A program made the translations under genes and the position numbers. The notes beneath the pieces are model-generated. The model was not told the DNA's origin. It did not search any database and saw only the letters and a program-made list of their open reading frames with translations. Below, in pieces: positions 36,184-44,336 of a stretch of 64,000 nt of DNA (positions are counted from its first letter, which is position 1; the number at the start of each line of letters is the position of its first letter). Origin of the DNA: Acidobacteriota bacterium (lineage in GTDB: Bacteria > Acidobacteriota > UBA890 > WLXD01); assembly GCA_012103255.1 (NCBI GenBank), contig WLXD01000004.1, forward strand, positions 124,001 through 188,000, read 5' to 3'.

Positions 36184-36936
36184 GTGGCGCCAGCGCCACC
36201 GTCCGGCCTCCCGTCGTTCGGCGACTGGGACTCATCGGCCTACGCGCGCTACCGCCCGACCTATCCCAACTCGCTCTTCGACATGCTGGCCGAGGAATGC
36301 CCACGCCGAAGAGTCGCCTGGGACTGCGCGGCCGGAAGCGGGCAGGCCACACAGGCCCTCGTGCAGCGTTTCGAACGCGTCGTCGCCACCGACGTCAACG
36401 CCGCGCAACTGGGAGCCGGTAGCTTCGGGGGTGGTATACCGATTACCTCCGACGCAGTCGCTGCGCCGCTGCGCTCGCACTCTGTGGACCTTGTGATCGT
36501 TGCCCAGGCGCTCCATTGGTTCGCCGGGCCGGCCTTCTTCGCCGAGGTCGAACGGGTGGCCACCGGCGGCAAGTTCGCCGCTTGGACCTACGGACTCTTC
36601 AGCGTGCACGAATCGGTTGATCCGATCATCGAGAACCTCTACGCGAACATCGTCGGGCCGTATTGGCCTGCGGAGCGCCGGCACATCGAAGCCAACTACT
36701 CAACGATCCAATTCCTGCTGCCGAAGCATCGTCAGGAACAGCTTTCGATGTCGGTTGAATGGACGGCATCCGACGCAGTCGCTTACCTGACCACATGGTC
36801 AGCGGTTCGCCGTTATCGCGATGCAACGAAGCAGGATCCGGTGGCACAGATCGAAGCGACTCTCCGAGACGCCTGGGGCACTGGCTCGCGCACCGTCGCC
36901 TGGCCATTGTCGGTGCACCTGTGCGACGTGCCGTGA
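36184..36936 (+). CDS. class I SAM-dependent methyltransferase (UbiE/COQ5-like)
   Basis: 250 residues from GTG 36184, five bases after the previous stop. YARYRPTYPNSLFDMLAEE is typical of this subfamily, SAM motif I is VAWDCAAGSGQATQAL (about 40-55), an acidic residue lies in VVATDVNAAQL, and VDLVIVAQALHWF is motif IV. Eukaryotic and bacterial relatives include trans-aconitate- and uncharacterised methyltransferases; the acceptor is unknown. The stop overlaps the next start as GTGA. Confidence 0.8.
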   Translation: MAPAPPSGLPSFGDWDSSAYARYRPTYPNSLFDMLAEECPRRRVAWDCAAGSGQATQALVQRFERVVATDVNAAQLGAGSFGGGIPITSDAVAAPLRSHSVDLVIVAQALHWFAGPAFFAEVERVATGGKFAAWTYGLFSVHESVDPIIENLYANIVGPYWPAERRHIEANYSTIQFLLPKHRQEQLSMSVEWTASDAVAYLTTWSAVRRYRDATKQDPVAQIEATLRDAWGTGSRTVAWPLSVHLCDVP

Positions 36937-37682
36937 GAATCGACACCACACGCCGCGAGCGGTTCCTGGGCGCACGCCGCGATCGAAACCTCTGCGTACT
37001 GGAAGGGCTGCATGCAGTGAAGCATGCGCACCGGTTCGGAGCCGTGTTCGGCGAGGTCGTGACGCGCGATCCTGAGGCGCAGATCGAATTGGCTCACAAC
37101 CTGGCGCCCGACATCGCCGACTGGCTGGCTGCGGCGGCCGTCTGCGTCGGGCCCGACGGATTCGATCAACTCGCCCCGCTGGCCCACCCCACCGGCGTGA
37201 TGGCCGTCGCCGAACGACGCGCGCACGAAGCGGAACAGATTCTTCGAGCCACCGGCGGCCCGGTGGTGTTTCTGGAGGAACCCGTGCATCTCGGCAACGT
37301 GGGCGCTGCGATTCGGGTGGTAGCCGCGGCCGGCGGGGGTGCGTTGCTCACGTCGGGACGCCACGACCCGTGGAGCCCGGAGTCGCTGCGAGCGGCCGCC
37401 GGACTTCACTTCGCAGTTCCAGTGGCCCGAGTGGAGGCCCTTGGTGCGTACGGCGATCGTTTCGTCGCGCTCGATGCCGACGCCCCCGACCTGCGCGAGG
37501 TCGCCCTACCTGAACGGCCTATTCTCGCTTTCGGCTCCGAACGACAAGGCCTCAGCAGCGAGATCATGGATCGCGCGGCGGTCCGCGCATCTCTGCCGAT
37601 GCGCGAGGGCGTCTCGAGTCTGAATCTCGCGACAGCCGTGGCAGCCGTGCTCTACACGCTGCGGGCCACTTCGGAACGCTGA
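36933..37682 (+). CDS. SpoU/TrmH-family RNA 2'-O-methyltransferase
   Basis: 249 residues from GTG 36933 (GTGA overlap). An N-terminal substrate-binding region (FLGARRDRNLCVLEGLHAVKH) is followed by the SPOUT domain with motif 1 NVGAAIRVVAAAG (about 116-128), motif 2 FGSERQGLS (near 194-202) and motif 3 SLNLATAVAAVLYTL (near 228-242). Binds SAM in the trefoil knot and methylates ribose 2'-OH of tRNA or rRNA. The exact site is unknown. A second SpoU enzyme is 4.4 kb away at 42078. Converges with a membrane protein gene, overlapping by 31 bases. Confidence 0.88.
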   Translation: MRIDTTRRERFLGARRDRNLCVLEGLHAVKHAHRFGAVFGEVVTRDPEAQIELAHNLAPDIADWLAAAAVCVGPDGFDQLAPLAHPTGVMAVAERRAHEAEQILRATGGPVVFLEEPVHLGNVGAAIRVVAAAGGGALLTSGRHDPWSPESLRAAAGLHFAVPVARVEALGAYGDRFVALDADAPDLREVALPERPILAFGSERQGLSSEIMDRAAVRASLPMREGVSSLNLATAVAAVLYTLRATSER

Positions 37683-38038
37683 GCTCGCCAGCGCGCTCCG
37701 GAGAGAACCCCCGCTACGGCAATCAGCGTGATCACGTGCGGATACCAGTCGGGCTGTCCGGGTTGCGGCTGCATGTTGCTGAACAGATACGACACCACCA
37801 CGAAGCCCGCTATCGCGGCACCGTGGCCGAAGCGGGCGCGTGGCGCCAGATGAGCAGCAACCCACCCGCCGAGGCCGGCAGCCGCGAGGCTGTAGCTCAG
37901 ATTGACCACCAGCCACAACGGCGTGGCCTGGTTGTTGGGCGCGAAGATCGGTGCGAGCAGCGCCGTCAGAACACCCACGACGACCCCCATCGCGACGAAC
38001 CCCGCCACGAATGCCAGCACGCTACGCAGCCAGATCAT
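37652..38038 (-). CDS. small four-helix membrane protein, unknown family
   Basis: 128 residues from ATG 38038. Four hydrophobic segments: about 7-29 (AFVAGFVAMGVVVGVLTALLA), 40-60, 68-86 and 98-115. No catalytic or binding motif is visible. The start overlaps the end of the SRPBCC gene by 4 bases, so it is the last gene of the HTH-DUF1579-SRPBCC cluster. Function unknown; similar small hydrophobic proteins commonly trail SRPBCC genes. Confidence 0.6.
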   Translation of the reverse strand: MIWLRSVLAFVAGFVAMGVVVGVLTALLAPIFAPNNQATPLWLVVNLSYSLAAAGLGGWVAAHLAPRARFGHGAAIAGFVVVSYLFSNMQPQPGQPDWYPHVITLIAVAGVLSGARWRAQRSEVARSV

Positions 38039-38829
38039 GCGACCACCTCGCCGAACAGAGCGTCGAGCGTCTCGCCCAGCTGGGCTCCGATCGCGTCGCC
38101 GCGCTCGGCGTCCACGCCATAGAGTGACAGCCACACGCCCATGCTGTATTCGTCGCCACCCGGCTCGAGCTCAATGAACAACACGGCGTCGTTCAGGTCC
38201 GGGACTCTTGCGGCCACGTGGATCGGCTCGCTGAGTATCGTCGTCTCGGCGGCGTCGCCAGACCACAGGTTCACCGCGACGCCTTCGCCCGGCCCGGACT
38301 CGCTCGCGACCAGTCCGCCAGGGCCGAACAGACGCGTCCAGGCCTCCGCCTTCGGAACAGCGATCTTGCGGCGGTCCCAGATCATCCGCCGCGGTGTTCC
38401 ATCGTGGCGCTCCAGATAGACCTTCAGGTTCCACATGAAGTAGCGCCAGCCCGAATCGAGGGTGTCCACGTAGTCCGCCCAGTCGTCATCCGCGCTGAAT
38501 CCGGAATTGACCATACGCACAACGGTGCGTCCTTCGCGCACCTCGACGGTCCATTCGACCAGCACCGGGATCTCGACTTCGGTACCCGGATACTCCTCCT
38601 TGTACGTGAGCCGCCTCCCCTCTTCCCAGACGGTGATCGTCCCCTGCCCGGCAACACCGGGACCCCAGTCGATGTAGTACTTGCCACCCTCACCGGGTTC
38701 GATCTCCGCGTTGAGCGGGAACCAGCGGGCCACCTCTTCGCCCTGGCTGATCGCGCGCCAAGCCGCTTCCGGCGTCGCGTCGATCTCGATCTCAACTTCG
38801 ATGTTCTTGGTCGTTGATTCGTCAGACAT
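38035..38829 (-). CDS. SRPBCC (START-like/AHSA1) protein, two-domain
   Basis: 264 residues from ATG 38829 (a GTG two codons earlier is possible). The N-terminal half is a full SRPBCC/AHSA1 domain: VEIEIDATPEAAWRAISQGEEVARWFPLNAE, YYIDWG and EYPGTEVEIPVLVEWTVEVREGRTVVRMVNSGF. The C-terminal half (about 145-264) appears to be a second, diverged helix-grip unit. These proteins bind hydrophobic ligands or act as Hsp90 co-factors. It sits in the usual arrangement with an upstream ArsR-like HTH gene, so ligand-dependent regulation is plausible. It overlaps the DUF1579 gene's end by 8 bases. Confidence 0.82.
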   Translation of the reverse strand: MSDESTTKNIEVEIEIDATPEAAWRAISQGEEVARWFPLNAEIEPGEGGKYYIDWGPGVAGQGTITVWEEGRRLTYKEEYPGTEVEIPVLVEWTVEVREGRTVVRMVNSGFSADDDWADYVDTLDSGWRYFMWNLKVYLERHDGTPRRMIWDRRKIAVPKAEAWTRLFGPGGLVASESGPGEGVAVNLWSGDAAETTILSEPIHVAARVPDLNDAVLFIELEPGGDEYSMGVWLSLYGVDAERGDAIGAQLGETLDALFGEVVA

Positions 38830-39477
38830 GGTCACCTAGCGGGCGTCGCGAGACGATGTTAAGCAGGCGATGGGGCTCGGGACCACCAGCGTGCATCTCG
38901 TCCTTGAAGATGAGATCCGTGACCATCGTGTCGGCGTCCGGCCAGCTCAACACGAAGTCGTAGAGTTGCATTCCGTTGAAGACAGGGTCGAAGTCCTCGC
39001 CGGACAGCACGGCCTTGCCATCCGAGCCCATGGGCCCTTGCGCCGTAACCCAGTAGGTTCCGATCGTGTCGAGGCCAATCAGCGTGTACTCCTCGCTCCG
39101 GCGATCGAACCCGAAGATCGATACAGACTCACCGGCGAACATTCCCTCGGTGATGACCGTGGTCGATACCAGAAACCGGCCTCCAAGGATCGTCTCGGAT
39201 TCGACCGTGCCTGTGACCACTAGGGGTCGGCCCCGGGCTGGGCCCACATCGTCATCGTCATGTCCCACGGCCCGGCGAGCGCCGCGAGACGCTCATGTTC
39301 GGGTCCGGGCTGCGCCAATTCGAGCGACCGCGCCATGAGTTCGCTGATCTGCTCGGGATCGAGGTCTTGCTGGGCAAGCGCCACGGCGGGAACGAAAGCG
39401 GCAAAACCAACGGTCAAAGCGACACGCCGCGAGACCGGGTCAGTGCGCAGTCTTCGAATCATCAGGACCATCTCCAT
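38822..39477 (-). pseudogene. DUF1579 family protein, interrupted by a frameshift
   Basis: Two reading frames together make one DUF1579 protein. The first (39477 leftwards to a TAG at 39220-39222) gives a signal peptide and PGPEHERLAALAGPWDMTMTMWAQPGADP. The second (open from about 39268 to 38822) continues with TGTVESETILGGRFL, the next conserved block. The join needs a -1 shift near a CCCC run at 39222-39226 (reading ...GAC CCC TAG in one frame and CTA GTG GTC in the other). Either a single-base deletion inactivated the gene, or the ribosome slips, or the assembly is wrong by one base. DUF1579 proteins are small lipocalin-like secreted proteins of unknown role. Both parts otherwise look well conserved, so the event would be recent. 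Confidence 0.7.
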
Positions 39478-40081
39478 CGCCTTCTAGAGGGTCGGGTTCG
39501 GGTGGCAGGGCGGGATGGCCGCCGAGCGTGAATCGGAAGCGCCGACCGTCCGGCGCGATCTCGTCGTGATACTTGCCAACCAGTTCCGTGAGCACGGCGG
39601 TCGCCTCGTCGGCGAACGCTGCCTGCGCCGCGGCGGTCGCGAACCGCACCTCGGTTTCAACGGTCAGGGTCGCCACCCGCTTGCCCTGCTCTTCCGCCAT
39701 CTCGCGCAGGCGCGCGACATCGCGGAGCGTGCGGGCGGCGGTGGCCGCCAGGTACTCACTCGAGAATTCGTCGCGGATGTCTTCAGGCGACATGCCCATG
39801 ACGCCAAGGGCTGCAGGAGAGATCGCCCAGGCTCGAGCAGTCGTCTGCAACAGCCGCTCGGTGAATGCACCTCGTCGCCGTTGACCTACCTCGCGCAGCA
39901 GGCCCACCCGTTGCAGCAAGCGCACGTGGTGCCCGATGCGCTGTCGGGGCATGTCGACCTCACGTGCAGCTTCCGCTGCAGAGTGGGGATCGCGGAAACA
40001 CTCGAGGAGCCGACTCCGTATCGGGTGGAGTGCGGCAGAGGCCTGATCGGCGGCGCTGAGGAGTTCGAACTGGGTTTGCAT
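39440..40081 (-). CDS. ArsR-like winged-helix transcriptional regulator
   Basis: 213 residues from ATG 40081. The N-terminal winged helix is visible: AALHPIRSRLLECFRDPHSAAEAAREVDMPRQRIGHHVRLLQRVGLLREV (about 17-66), where ALHPIR.R.L is the usual ArsR/HTH_20 opening. A long helical C-terminal part (100-190) ends in the block WYRFRFTLGGHPALPPEP-like. Genes of this type typically precede SRPBCC proteins, as here. A 44-bp dyad lies directly upstream. It overlaps the DUF1579 gene by 38 bases. Confidence 0.78.
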   Translation of the reverse strand: MQTQFELLSAADQASAALHPIRSRLLECFRDPHSAAEAAREVDMPRQRIGHHVRLLQRVGLLREVGQRRRGAFTERLLQTTARAWAISPAALGVMGMSPEDIRDEFSSEYLAATAARTLRDVARLREMAEEQGKRVATLTVETEVRFATAAAQAAFADEATAVLTELVGKYHDEIAPDGRRFRFTLGGHPALPPEPDPLEGDGDGPDDSKTAH

Positions 40082-40095
40082 AGGGTCGGATCGTA

Positions 40096-40139
40096 ATAAA
40101 GACAATATTTTCTGTCAAGACAGTTGAATATGTCTTTAT
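40096..40139. promoter_or_regulatory. 44-bp composite dyad between HTH regulator and M20 hydrolase
   Basis: Outer arms ATAAAGACA (40096-40104) and TGTCTTTAT (40131-40139) and inner arms CTGTC (40112-40116) and GACAG (40119-40123) share the same centre at 40117.5. The region is AT-rich and sits 15 bases ahead of the regulator's ATG, in the divergent promoter zone. It is the likely operator of the ArsR-like protein. Confidence 0.65.
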
Positions 40140-40212
40140 CATCGACCGGCTGACATCACTGGCTCTGCCTGCTAGCGTGCGGCACACCATCACTTCGCGA
40201 GGAACCCCGAGC

Positions 40213-41520
40213 ATGTCCAGACTCGCCGCCCTATCCGCAGTAGCTCTGACCATCTTCGCGGCGACCGCCGGCGCCGCGCCGCAGGTCCAGACCCACGAGC
40301 AGCTCGACGCTGCGATCGACTCCGTCGTGCCGAAAGTGATCGAGTGGCGCCACGATATTCACGAGCATCCCGAGCTCGGCAACCGTGAGTTCAGAACCGC
40401 CGCGAAGGTGGCCGACCACCTGCGCGCTCTTGGCTTCGACGAAGTGCAGACCGAGGTAGCCCACACGGGCGTGGTGGGAATTCTCCGCGGCGGCCATCCG
40501 GGTGGCGTCGTTGCGCTCCGTGCCGACATGGACGCACTGCCGGTGCTCGAACAGACGGGACTTCCCTTCGCTTCAGAAGCAATCGGCGAGTACAACGGTG
40601 AGGAAGTCCCCGTCATGCACGCCTGCGGCCATGATGCCCATGTGGCCATCTTGATGGGGGCGGCGGAGGTACTGGCCGGGATGCGCGCAGAAATCCCCGG
40701 CACGATCAAGTTCATCTTCCAGCCTGCAGAGGAGGGCCCGCCCGAGGGAGAAGAAGGCGGTGCCGCGCTGATGATCAAGGAAGGCGTTCTCGAGAGCCCG
40801 GCACCCGAAGCGATCTTCGGGCTACACGTGTTTCCCGGACCGCCGGGCCTGGTCGGCTATCGGCCCGAGGGCGCTCTAGCCGCGGCGGACGAGTTGCGTA
40901 TCACGGTGCGAGGCACTCAGACGCACGGCTCGATGCCCTGGGGCGGAGTCGACCCGGTCATCGTGTCGGCGCAAATCATGACAGCGCTGCAGCTCATCCC
41001 GAGCCGGCAACTCAACGTAACCCAGGCGCCCGCAGTGATCTCCATCGGCTCAATTCACGGAGGCATTCGCGGCAACATCATCCCCGACGAGGTGGAGATG
41101 ACGGGTACCATCCGCACGTTCGACGAGAACATGCGCGAAGACATTCTGGATCGGATTCGCAACACCGCGACGCAAATCGCGACCAGCTCCGGCGCCACCG
41201 CGGATGTCAGTTTCCGTCCGTATGCACCGGTTACGTACAACGACCCGGAACTCACGGCGCGCATGGTGCCCACGCTAGAGTGGGCCGCGGGCGCCGACCG
41301 GACCTATCTCATGGGCCGGGTCATGGGCGCCGAGGATTTCGCCCACTACGTGCGCCACGTTCCCGGACTCTACGTAGCTCTCAGCGTGTCGGAGGCCGAC
41401 GCTTCGCCGCAGGAGATGGCATCGAATCACTCGCCGTTCTTCTACGTCAACGACGACGCGATGCGGCCTGGCGTACGAACGATGGTCGGCCTGGCCCTCG
41501 ACTACCTCGGCGGCCGCTGA
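40213..41520 (+). CDS. exported M20D amidohydrolase (IAA-amino acid/hippurate hydrolase-like)
   Basis: 435 residues from ATG 40213, with GAGGAA upstream. Signal peptide 1-21 (ATAGAAP). M20D features: EWRHDIHEHPELGNREF near 48-64, VALRADMDALPVLE with metal/catalytic Asp residues, HACGHDAHVAILMGAA (Cys-Gly-His-Asp-x-His metal motif), FIFQPAEEGPPEGEEGG with the catalytic Glu-Glu pair, and MGAEDFAHY near the C-terminus. It hydrolyses N-acyl amino acids or related amides, here apparently in the periplasm. Divergent from the HTH regulator, whose operator could also affect it. Confidence 0.9.
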   Translation: MSRLAALSAVALTIFAATAGAAPQVQTHEQLDAAIDSVVPKVIEWRHDIHEHPELGNREFRTAAKVADHLRALGFDEVQTEVAHTGVVGILRGGHPGGVVALRADMDALPVLEQTGLPFASEAIGEYNGEEVPVMHACGHDAHVAILMGAAEVLAGMRAEIPGTIKFIFQPAEEGPPEGEEGGAALMIKEGVLESPAPEAIFGLHVFPGPPGLVGYRPEGALAAADELRITVRGTQTHGSMPWGGVDPVIVSAQIMTALQLIPSRQLNVTQAPAVISIGSIHGGIRGNIIPDEVEMTGTIRTFDENMREDILDRIRNTATQIATSSGATADVSFRPYAPVTYNDPELTARMVPTLEWAAGADRTYLMGRVMGAEDFAHYVRHVPGLYVALSVSEADASPQEMASNHSPFFYVNDDAMRPGVRTMVGLALDYLGGR

Positions 41521-41521
41521 C

Positions 41522-41956
41522 TCACGCCGTGGCTGACGCGTCCGACGCGCGATGAACCAACGAACAGCCGAGCCAGGTCAGGAACCCGATCGGAGCGCCA
41601 AGTAGCACCCAAGAGAAAGTCACCGGGTACTGGTCCTGGGTGAAGAGAATGTAGGGCGCGAAGGCCAGCACGCCGCCGGTGACGACACCGCCCACGATCA
41701 GTGCGGCCAGACCGAGATGCCAGGCGCGAAGCGCCACTCCCGCCCACGCGGCCAGGGTCCCGAGTCCGATCGCAAACGCGACGACGACCGCAACCATGGC
41801 AAGACGATAAGGATGCCCGAACAGCCCCGCGGCGTCGTTGGCGGGGCGGTCATGGCTTCCCGGCACGACACCGAGTTGCGCCGCGAGTACGACAGCAGCC
41901 AAGAGACCGAGATAGATGGCGAGGCTGCGAGTGAGACGAGGATCGAGGTTGCCCAT
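41522..41956 (-). CDS. small multi-pass membrane protein, unknown family
   Basis: 144 residues with four hydrophobic segments: about 11-30 (LAIYLGLLAAVVLAAQLGVV), 50-72 (RLAMVAVVVAFAIGLGTLAAW), 78-100 (GLAALIVGGVVTGGVLAFAPY) and 112-130. No conserved motif I can name. Convergent with the M20 hydrolase (1 base between stops) and divergent from the RNA methyltransferase at 42078, from which it is separated by a perfect 15-bp dyad. Confidence 0.55.
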   Translation of the reverse strand: MGNLDPRLTRSLAIYLGLLAAVVLAAQLGVVPGSHDRPANDAAGLFGHPYRLAMVAVVVAFAIGLGTLAAWAGVALRAWHLGLAALIVGGVVTGGVLAFAPYILFTQDQYPVTFSWVLLGAPIGFLTWLGCSLVHRASDASATA

Positions 41957-42011
41957 GATCAGGCTCCGTGGGACGGTCCTGCTGACCGGCTGAACCGCCC
42001 GTGTTCACAAT

Positions 42012-42046
42012 GGAATGAGTACTTTGCAATTCAAAGTACTCATTCC
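42012..42046. promoter_or_regulatory. perfect 15-bp inverted repeat in divergent promoter region
   Basis: Arms GGAATGAGTACTTTG (42012-42026) and CAAAGTACTCATTCC (42032-42046) around CAATT. It lies in the 121-base gap between a membrane protein (minus) and an RNA methyltransferase (plus). The AT-rich symmetrical core and position between divergent genes favour a protein-binding site over a terminator (no T run follows). No regulator gene is adjacent. Confidence 0.7.
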
Positions 42047-42077
42047 GAAGCCATGCGTCAACCCCTGGGTCCCGCAC

Positions 42078-42842
42078 ATGAATCTGAGTCGCTCACGCTC
42101 CAAGCTGATTCACCGTCTGCATCGCCGATGCTCGCGCGTGCGTGAGGGCGCCTACCTGGCAGAGGGTGTGCGCGGTGTCGCGGAAATCGTCGACGCAGGC
42201 GCCGAGGTTCGGTTTGCCGTGAAAGCACCGCGACTGAACGACGTGCCCGGCGGTCCGGAACTGGCGCAGTCGCTTGACGCCCGCGGCATCGAAGTGGTGC
42301 CGGCTGACGACTCCACCCTCGCCGGGCTGGCCGCCACCGAGACGCCTCAGGGGATCCTCGCGGTGTGCAACGAGCCCCGGATGGAAGTGGCGGCTCCTGC
42401 GCGCGTTCTTCTGGCTGACGCCATCCAGGATCCCGGCAACATGGGCACGTTGATTCGCTCCGCAGCCGCCTTCGGCGTCGACCTCGTCGTTGCCCTCGAC
42501 GGGTGCGTGGATCCGTTCAACGCAAAGACCGTTCGTGCCTCGGCAGGCACAATCGCCAGGGTCCCGGTGAAGATCGCGACGTGGGACGAGGTCGCGGCGC
42601 GTCTCGACGGCTGGAACCTGCCACTGTGCTACGCAGCAGCGACCGCGGACAGCGAGCCGATCTCCTCGACAAGGTGGGTTCTCGCCGTGGGCAACGAAGG
42701 GCGCGGCGTGAGACCGGCGATCCGCGACACCGCGAGCACCGGCATCGCGATTCCGATGGCTTCCCGCATAGACTCACTCAATGCTGGCGTCGCCGGCTCG
42801 ATACTCATGTACTTGCTCACGACCGGGGAGGCAACGCAATGA
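42078..42842 (+). CDS. SpoU/TrmH-family RNA 2'-O-methyltransferase (RlmB/TsnR-like)
   Basis: 254 residues from ATG 42078 (an in-frame ATG at 42015 lies inside the dyad and is unlikely). The N-terminal eL30-like substrate-binding domain (KLIHRLHRRCSRVREGAYLAEGVRGVAEIV) is followed by the SPOUT domain: motif 1 DPGNMGTLIRSAAAFG (about 116-131), motif 2 AVGNEGRGV (near 205-213) and motif 3 SLNAGVAGSILMYLL (near 233-247). Probably methylates 23S rRNA or tRNA. Overlaps a 52-residue membrane-protein gene by ATGA, then glpQ. Confidence 0.9.
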   Translation: MNLSRSRSKLIHRLHRRCSRVREGAYLAEGVRGVAEIVDAGAEVRFAVKAPRLNDVPGGPELAQSLDARGIEVVPADDSTLAGLAATETPQGILAVCNEPRMEVAAPARVLLADAIQDPGNMGTLIRSAAAFGVDLVVALDGCVDPFNAKTVRASAGTIARVPVKIATWDEVAARLDGWNLPLCYAAATADSEPISSTRWVLAVGNEGRGVRPAIRDTASTGIAIPMASRIDSLNAGVAGSILMYLLTTGEATQ

Positions 42843-42997
42843 AAAACAACGATGTGGCCAAGCACGGCATCACGTTTGGCAGCGCATTGGCGATCGCAAT
42901 CTCGTGGTCACAGCATCACTCGATCATCTGGGCGATCATCCACGGCTTCTTCAGCTGGCTCTACGTCATCTATTACGCGCTCATGCGCGCGGCGTGA
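42839..42997 (+). CDS. 52-residue membrane protein
   Basis: Small gene coupled on both sides: ATG 42839 overlaps the methyltransferase stop (ATGA) and its TGA overlaps the glpQ GTG (GTGA). The sequence begins MKNNDVAKHG and has one to two hydrophobic segments (ITFGSALAIAISW, SIIWAIIHGFFSWLYVIYYAL). The 'SIIWAIIHGFFSWLYVIYY' stretch recurs in small uncharacterised proteins of many bacteria, as I recall, supporting a real gene. Function unknown. Confidence 0.75.
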   Translation: MKNNDVAKHGITFGSALAIAISWSQHHSIIWAIIHGFFSWLYVIYYALMRAA

Positions 42998-43854
42998 GGC
43001 AAAGCCCCGCATGCCTGATCGTGTGCCTGCTCACGGCTTCGTCAGCTAACGCGATGGCGTCAGACGAACCTCTGGTAGTTGCTCACCGAGGCGCATCGGC
43101 CTACGCTCCGGAACACACGTTCGCTGCTTGGGACCTCGCGCTCGAGATGGGCGCCGACTACCTTGAGCAGGATCTGCAGATGACGGCAGACGGCGAACTT
43201 GTCGTGCTGCATGACTCCACCCTCGATCGCACAGCCCGCGGCCCCGCAGAAGCTTGCCGCGGGCCCGTGGCTGATCAATCGCTCGATGCGCTGCGTCGCT
43301 GCGAATTCGGTTCCTGGTTCAACGTCGCGCACCCGGAGCACGCCAATCCGAACTACGACGGACAACCGCTCCCCCGCCTCCGCGATGTCCTGGAGCGGTA
43401 CGCCGGCCGCGCACGCTTCTACATCGAAACGAAGCGTCCCGACGAAGCTCCCGGAATGGAGGACGCCCTCGTCGGCCTCCTGACCGAGTTCAATCTCACC
43501 GCCGACAGCGCCGCCCCGCCCACCGTGATCCTGCAGTCGTTCAGTGCCGCCAGTCTTCTGAAGCTGCGCGAGCTCGCCCCGGACGCCACGCTCGTCCAAC
43601 TGCTACCCGGGAACCTGGCCGCCTGGGCTGCGCGCAACCGACTTGATGAAATCGCCGAGTACGCGGACGGCATCGGCCCACAGAAAGATCGCGTCGACCG
43701 CGCCCTGGTAGACGCCGCCCACGAACGCGGCCTTGTGGTCCACCCGTACACGGTCAATCAGACTCCCGATCTGACTCGGCTCATCGGGCTCGGAGTGAAC
43801 GGAATCTTCACCGACCACCCCGACGTCGCGCGGAAGTTCGTGAGTTCACGCTGA
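42994..43854 (+). CDS. glpQ: exported glycerophosphodiester phosphodiesterase
   Basis: 286 residues from GTG 42994, which overlaps the preceding stop and gives a signal peptide ending SSANA. GDPD motifs: VVAHRGASAYAPEHT (catalytic His-Arg near 28-40), EQDLQMTADGELVVLHDSTLDRT (metal Glu/Asp and second catalytic His), a following FYIETK Lys/Glu pair and C-terminal GVNGIFTDHPD. Periplasmic GlpQ hydrolyses glycerophosphodiesters from phospholipid turnover to glycerol-3-phosphate and an alcohol. The last gene of the coupled methyltransferase-membrane protein-glpQ set. Confidence 0.9.
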   Translation: MRQSPACLIVCLLTASSANAMASDEPLVVAHRGASAYAPEHTFAAWDLALEMGADYLEQDLQMTADGELVVLHDSTLDRTARGPAEACRGPVADQSLDALRRCEFGSWFNVAHPEHANPNYDGQPLPRLRDVLERYAGRARFYIETKRPDEAPGMEDALVGLLTEFNLTADSAAPPTVILQSFSAASLLKLRELAPDATLVQLLPGNLAAWAARNRLDEIAEYADGIGPQKDRVDRALVDAAHERGLVVHPYTVNQTPDLTRLIGLGVNGIFTDHPDVARKFVSSR

Positions 43855-43946
43855 TCCAGCAGAAGGGCCGCTCGCTATCGCGCGACCCGGAATTCGCGGA
43901 GTATAGGTTGCGGTCCTGAATCATCTTTCCGGGGATCTGGTAGCCG

Positions 43947-44336
43947 ATGGACATCCTGGTACGCGCGTTGATCGTCGGAGCCGGTGGCTTTGTCGGATCA
44001 GCAGCCCGCTTTATGGCATCGACCTGGGTTCAGAGAGTCGCGCCGACGACGACCCTCCCGTTAGGAACGCTGGCCGTCAACGTCCTGGGCTGCCTCGCGA
44101 TTGGCGCTATCGCGGGACTGGCCGATCACCGCTGGGAACTCTCCTCGTCCGTCTGGCTGTTCCTGGTGGTCGGCGTGCTCGGCGGCTTCACGACGTTCTC
44201 GGCGTTTGGCCACGAGGTCTTCGTTCTGGGTAGCGCCGGTGCACGTCTCCATGCGCTGCTTCACGTTGCGATGCACCTCACGCTCGGACTCGGCGCCGCC
44301 TGGCTCGGGTACGAAGCCGCGACGAAGCTGTCATGA
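43947..44336 (+). CDS. crcB: fluoride efflux channel CrcB/Fluc
   Basis: 129 residues, four TM helices. Characteristic motifs: GAGGFVGSAARF near the N-terminus, NVLGCLAIG (conserved pore Asn), and GGFTTFSAFGHEV at about 76-88 (the Phe-box/Na-site motif). Family members function as dual-topology dimers exporting fluoride. Only one copy is present here, as expected for a homodimer. I looked for a fluoride riboswitch in the 92-base leader and did not find its conserved segments. Coupled to the DUF983 gene by ATGA. Confidence 0.92.
   Translation: MDILVRALIVGAGGFVGSAARFMASTWVQRVAPTTTLPLGTLAVNVLGCLAIGAIAGLADHRWELSSSVWLFLVVGVLGGFTTFSAFGHEVFVLGSAGARLHALLHVAMHLTLGLGAAWLGYEAATKLS

Noticed and set aside
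43855-43946. Fluoride riboswitch ahead of crcB
   Set aside because: The leader is only 92 bases and lacks the conserved GGxGAUGG...CUGAUGACUCCUA-type elements.
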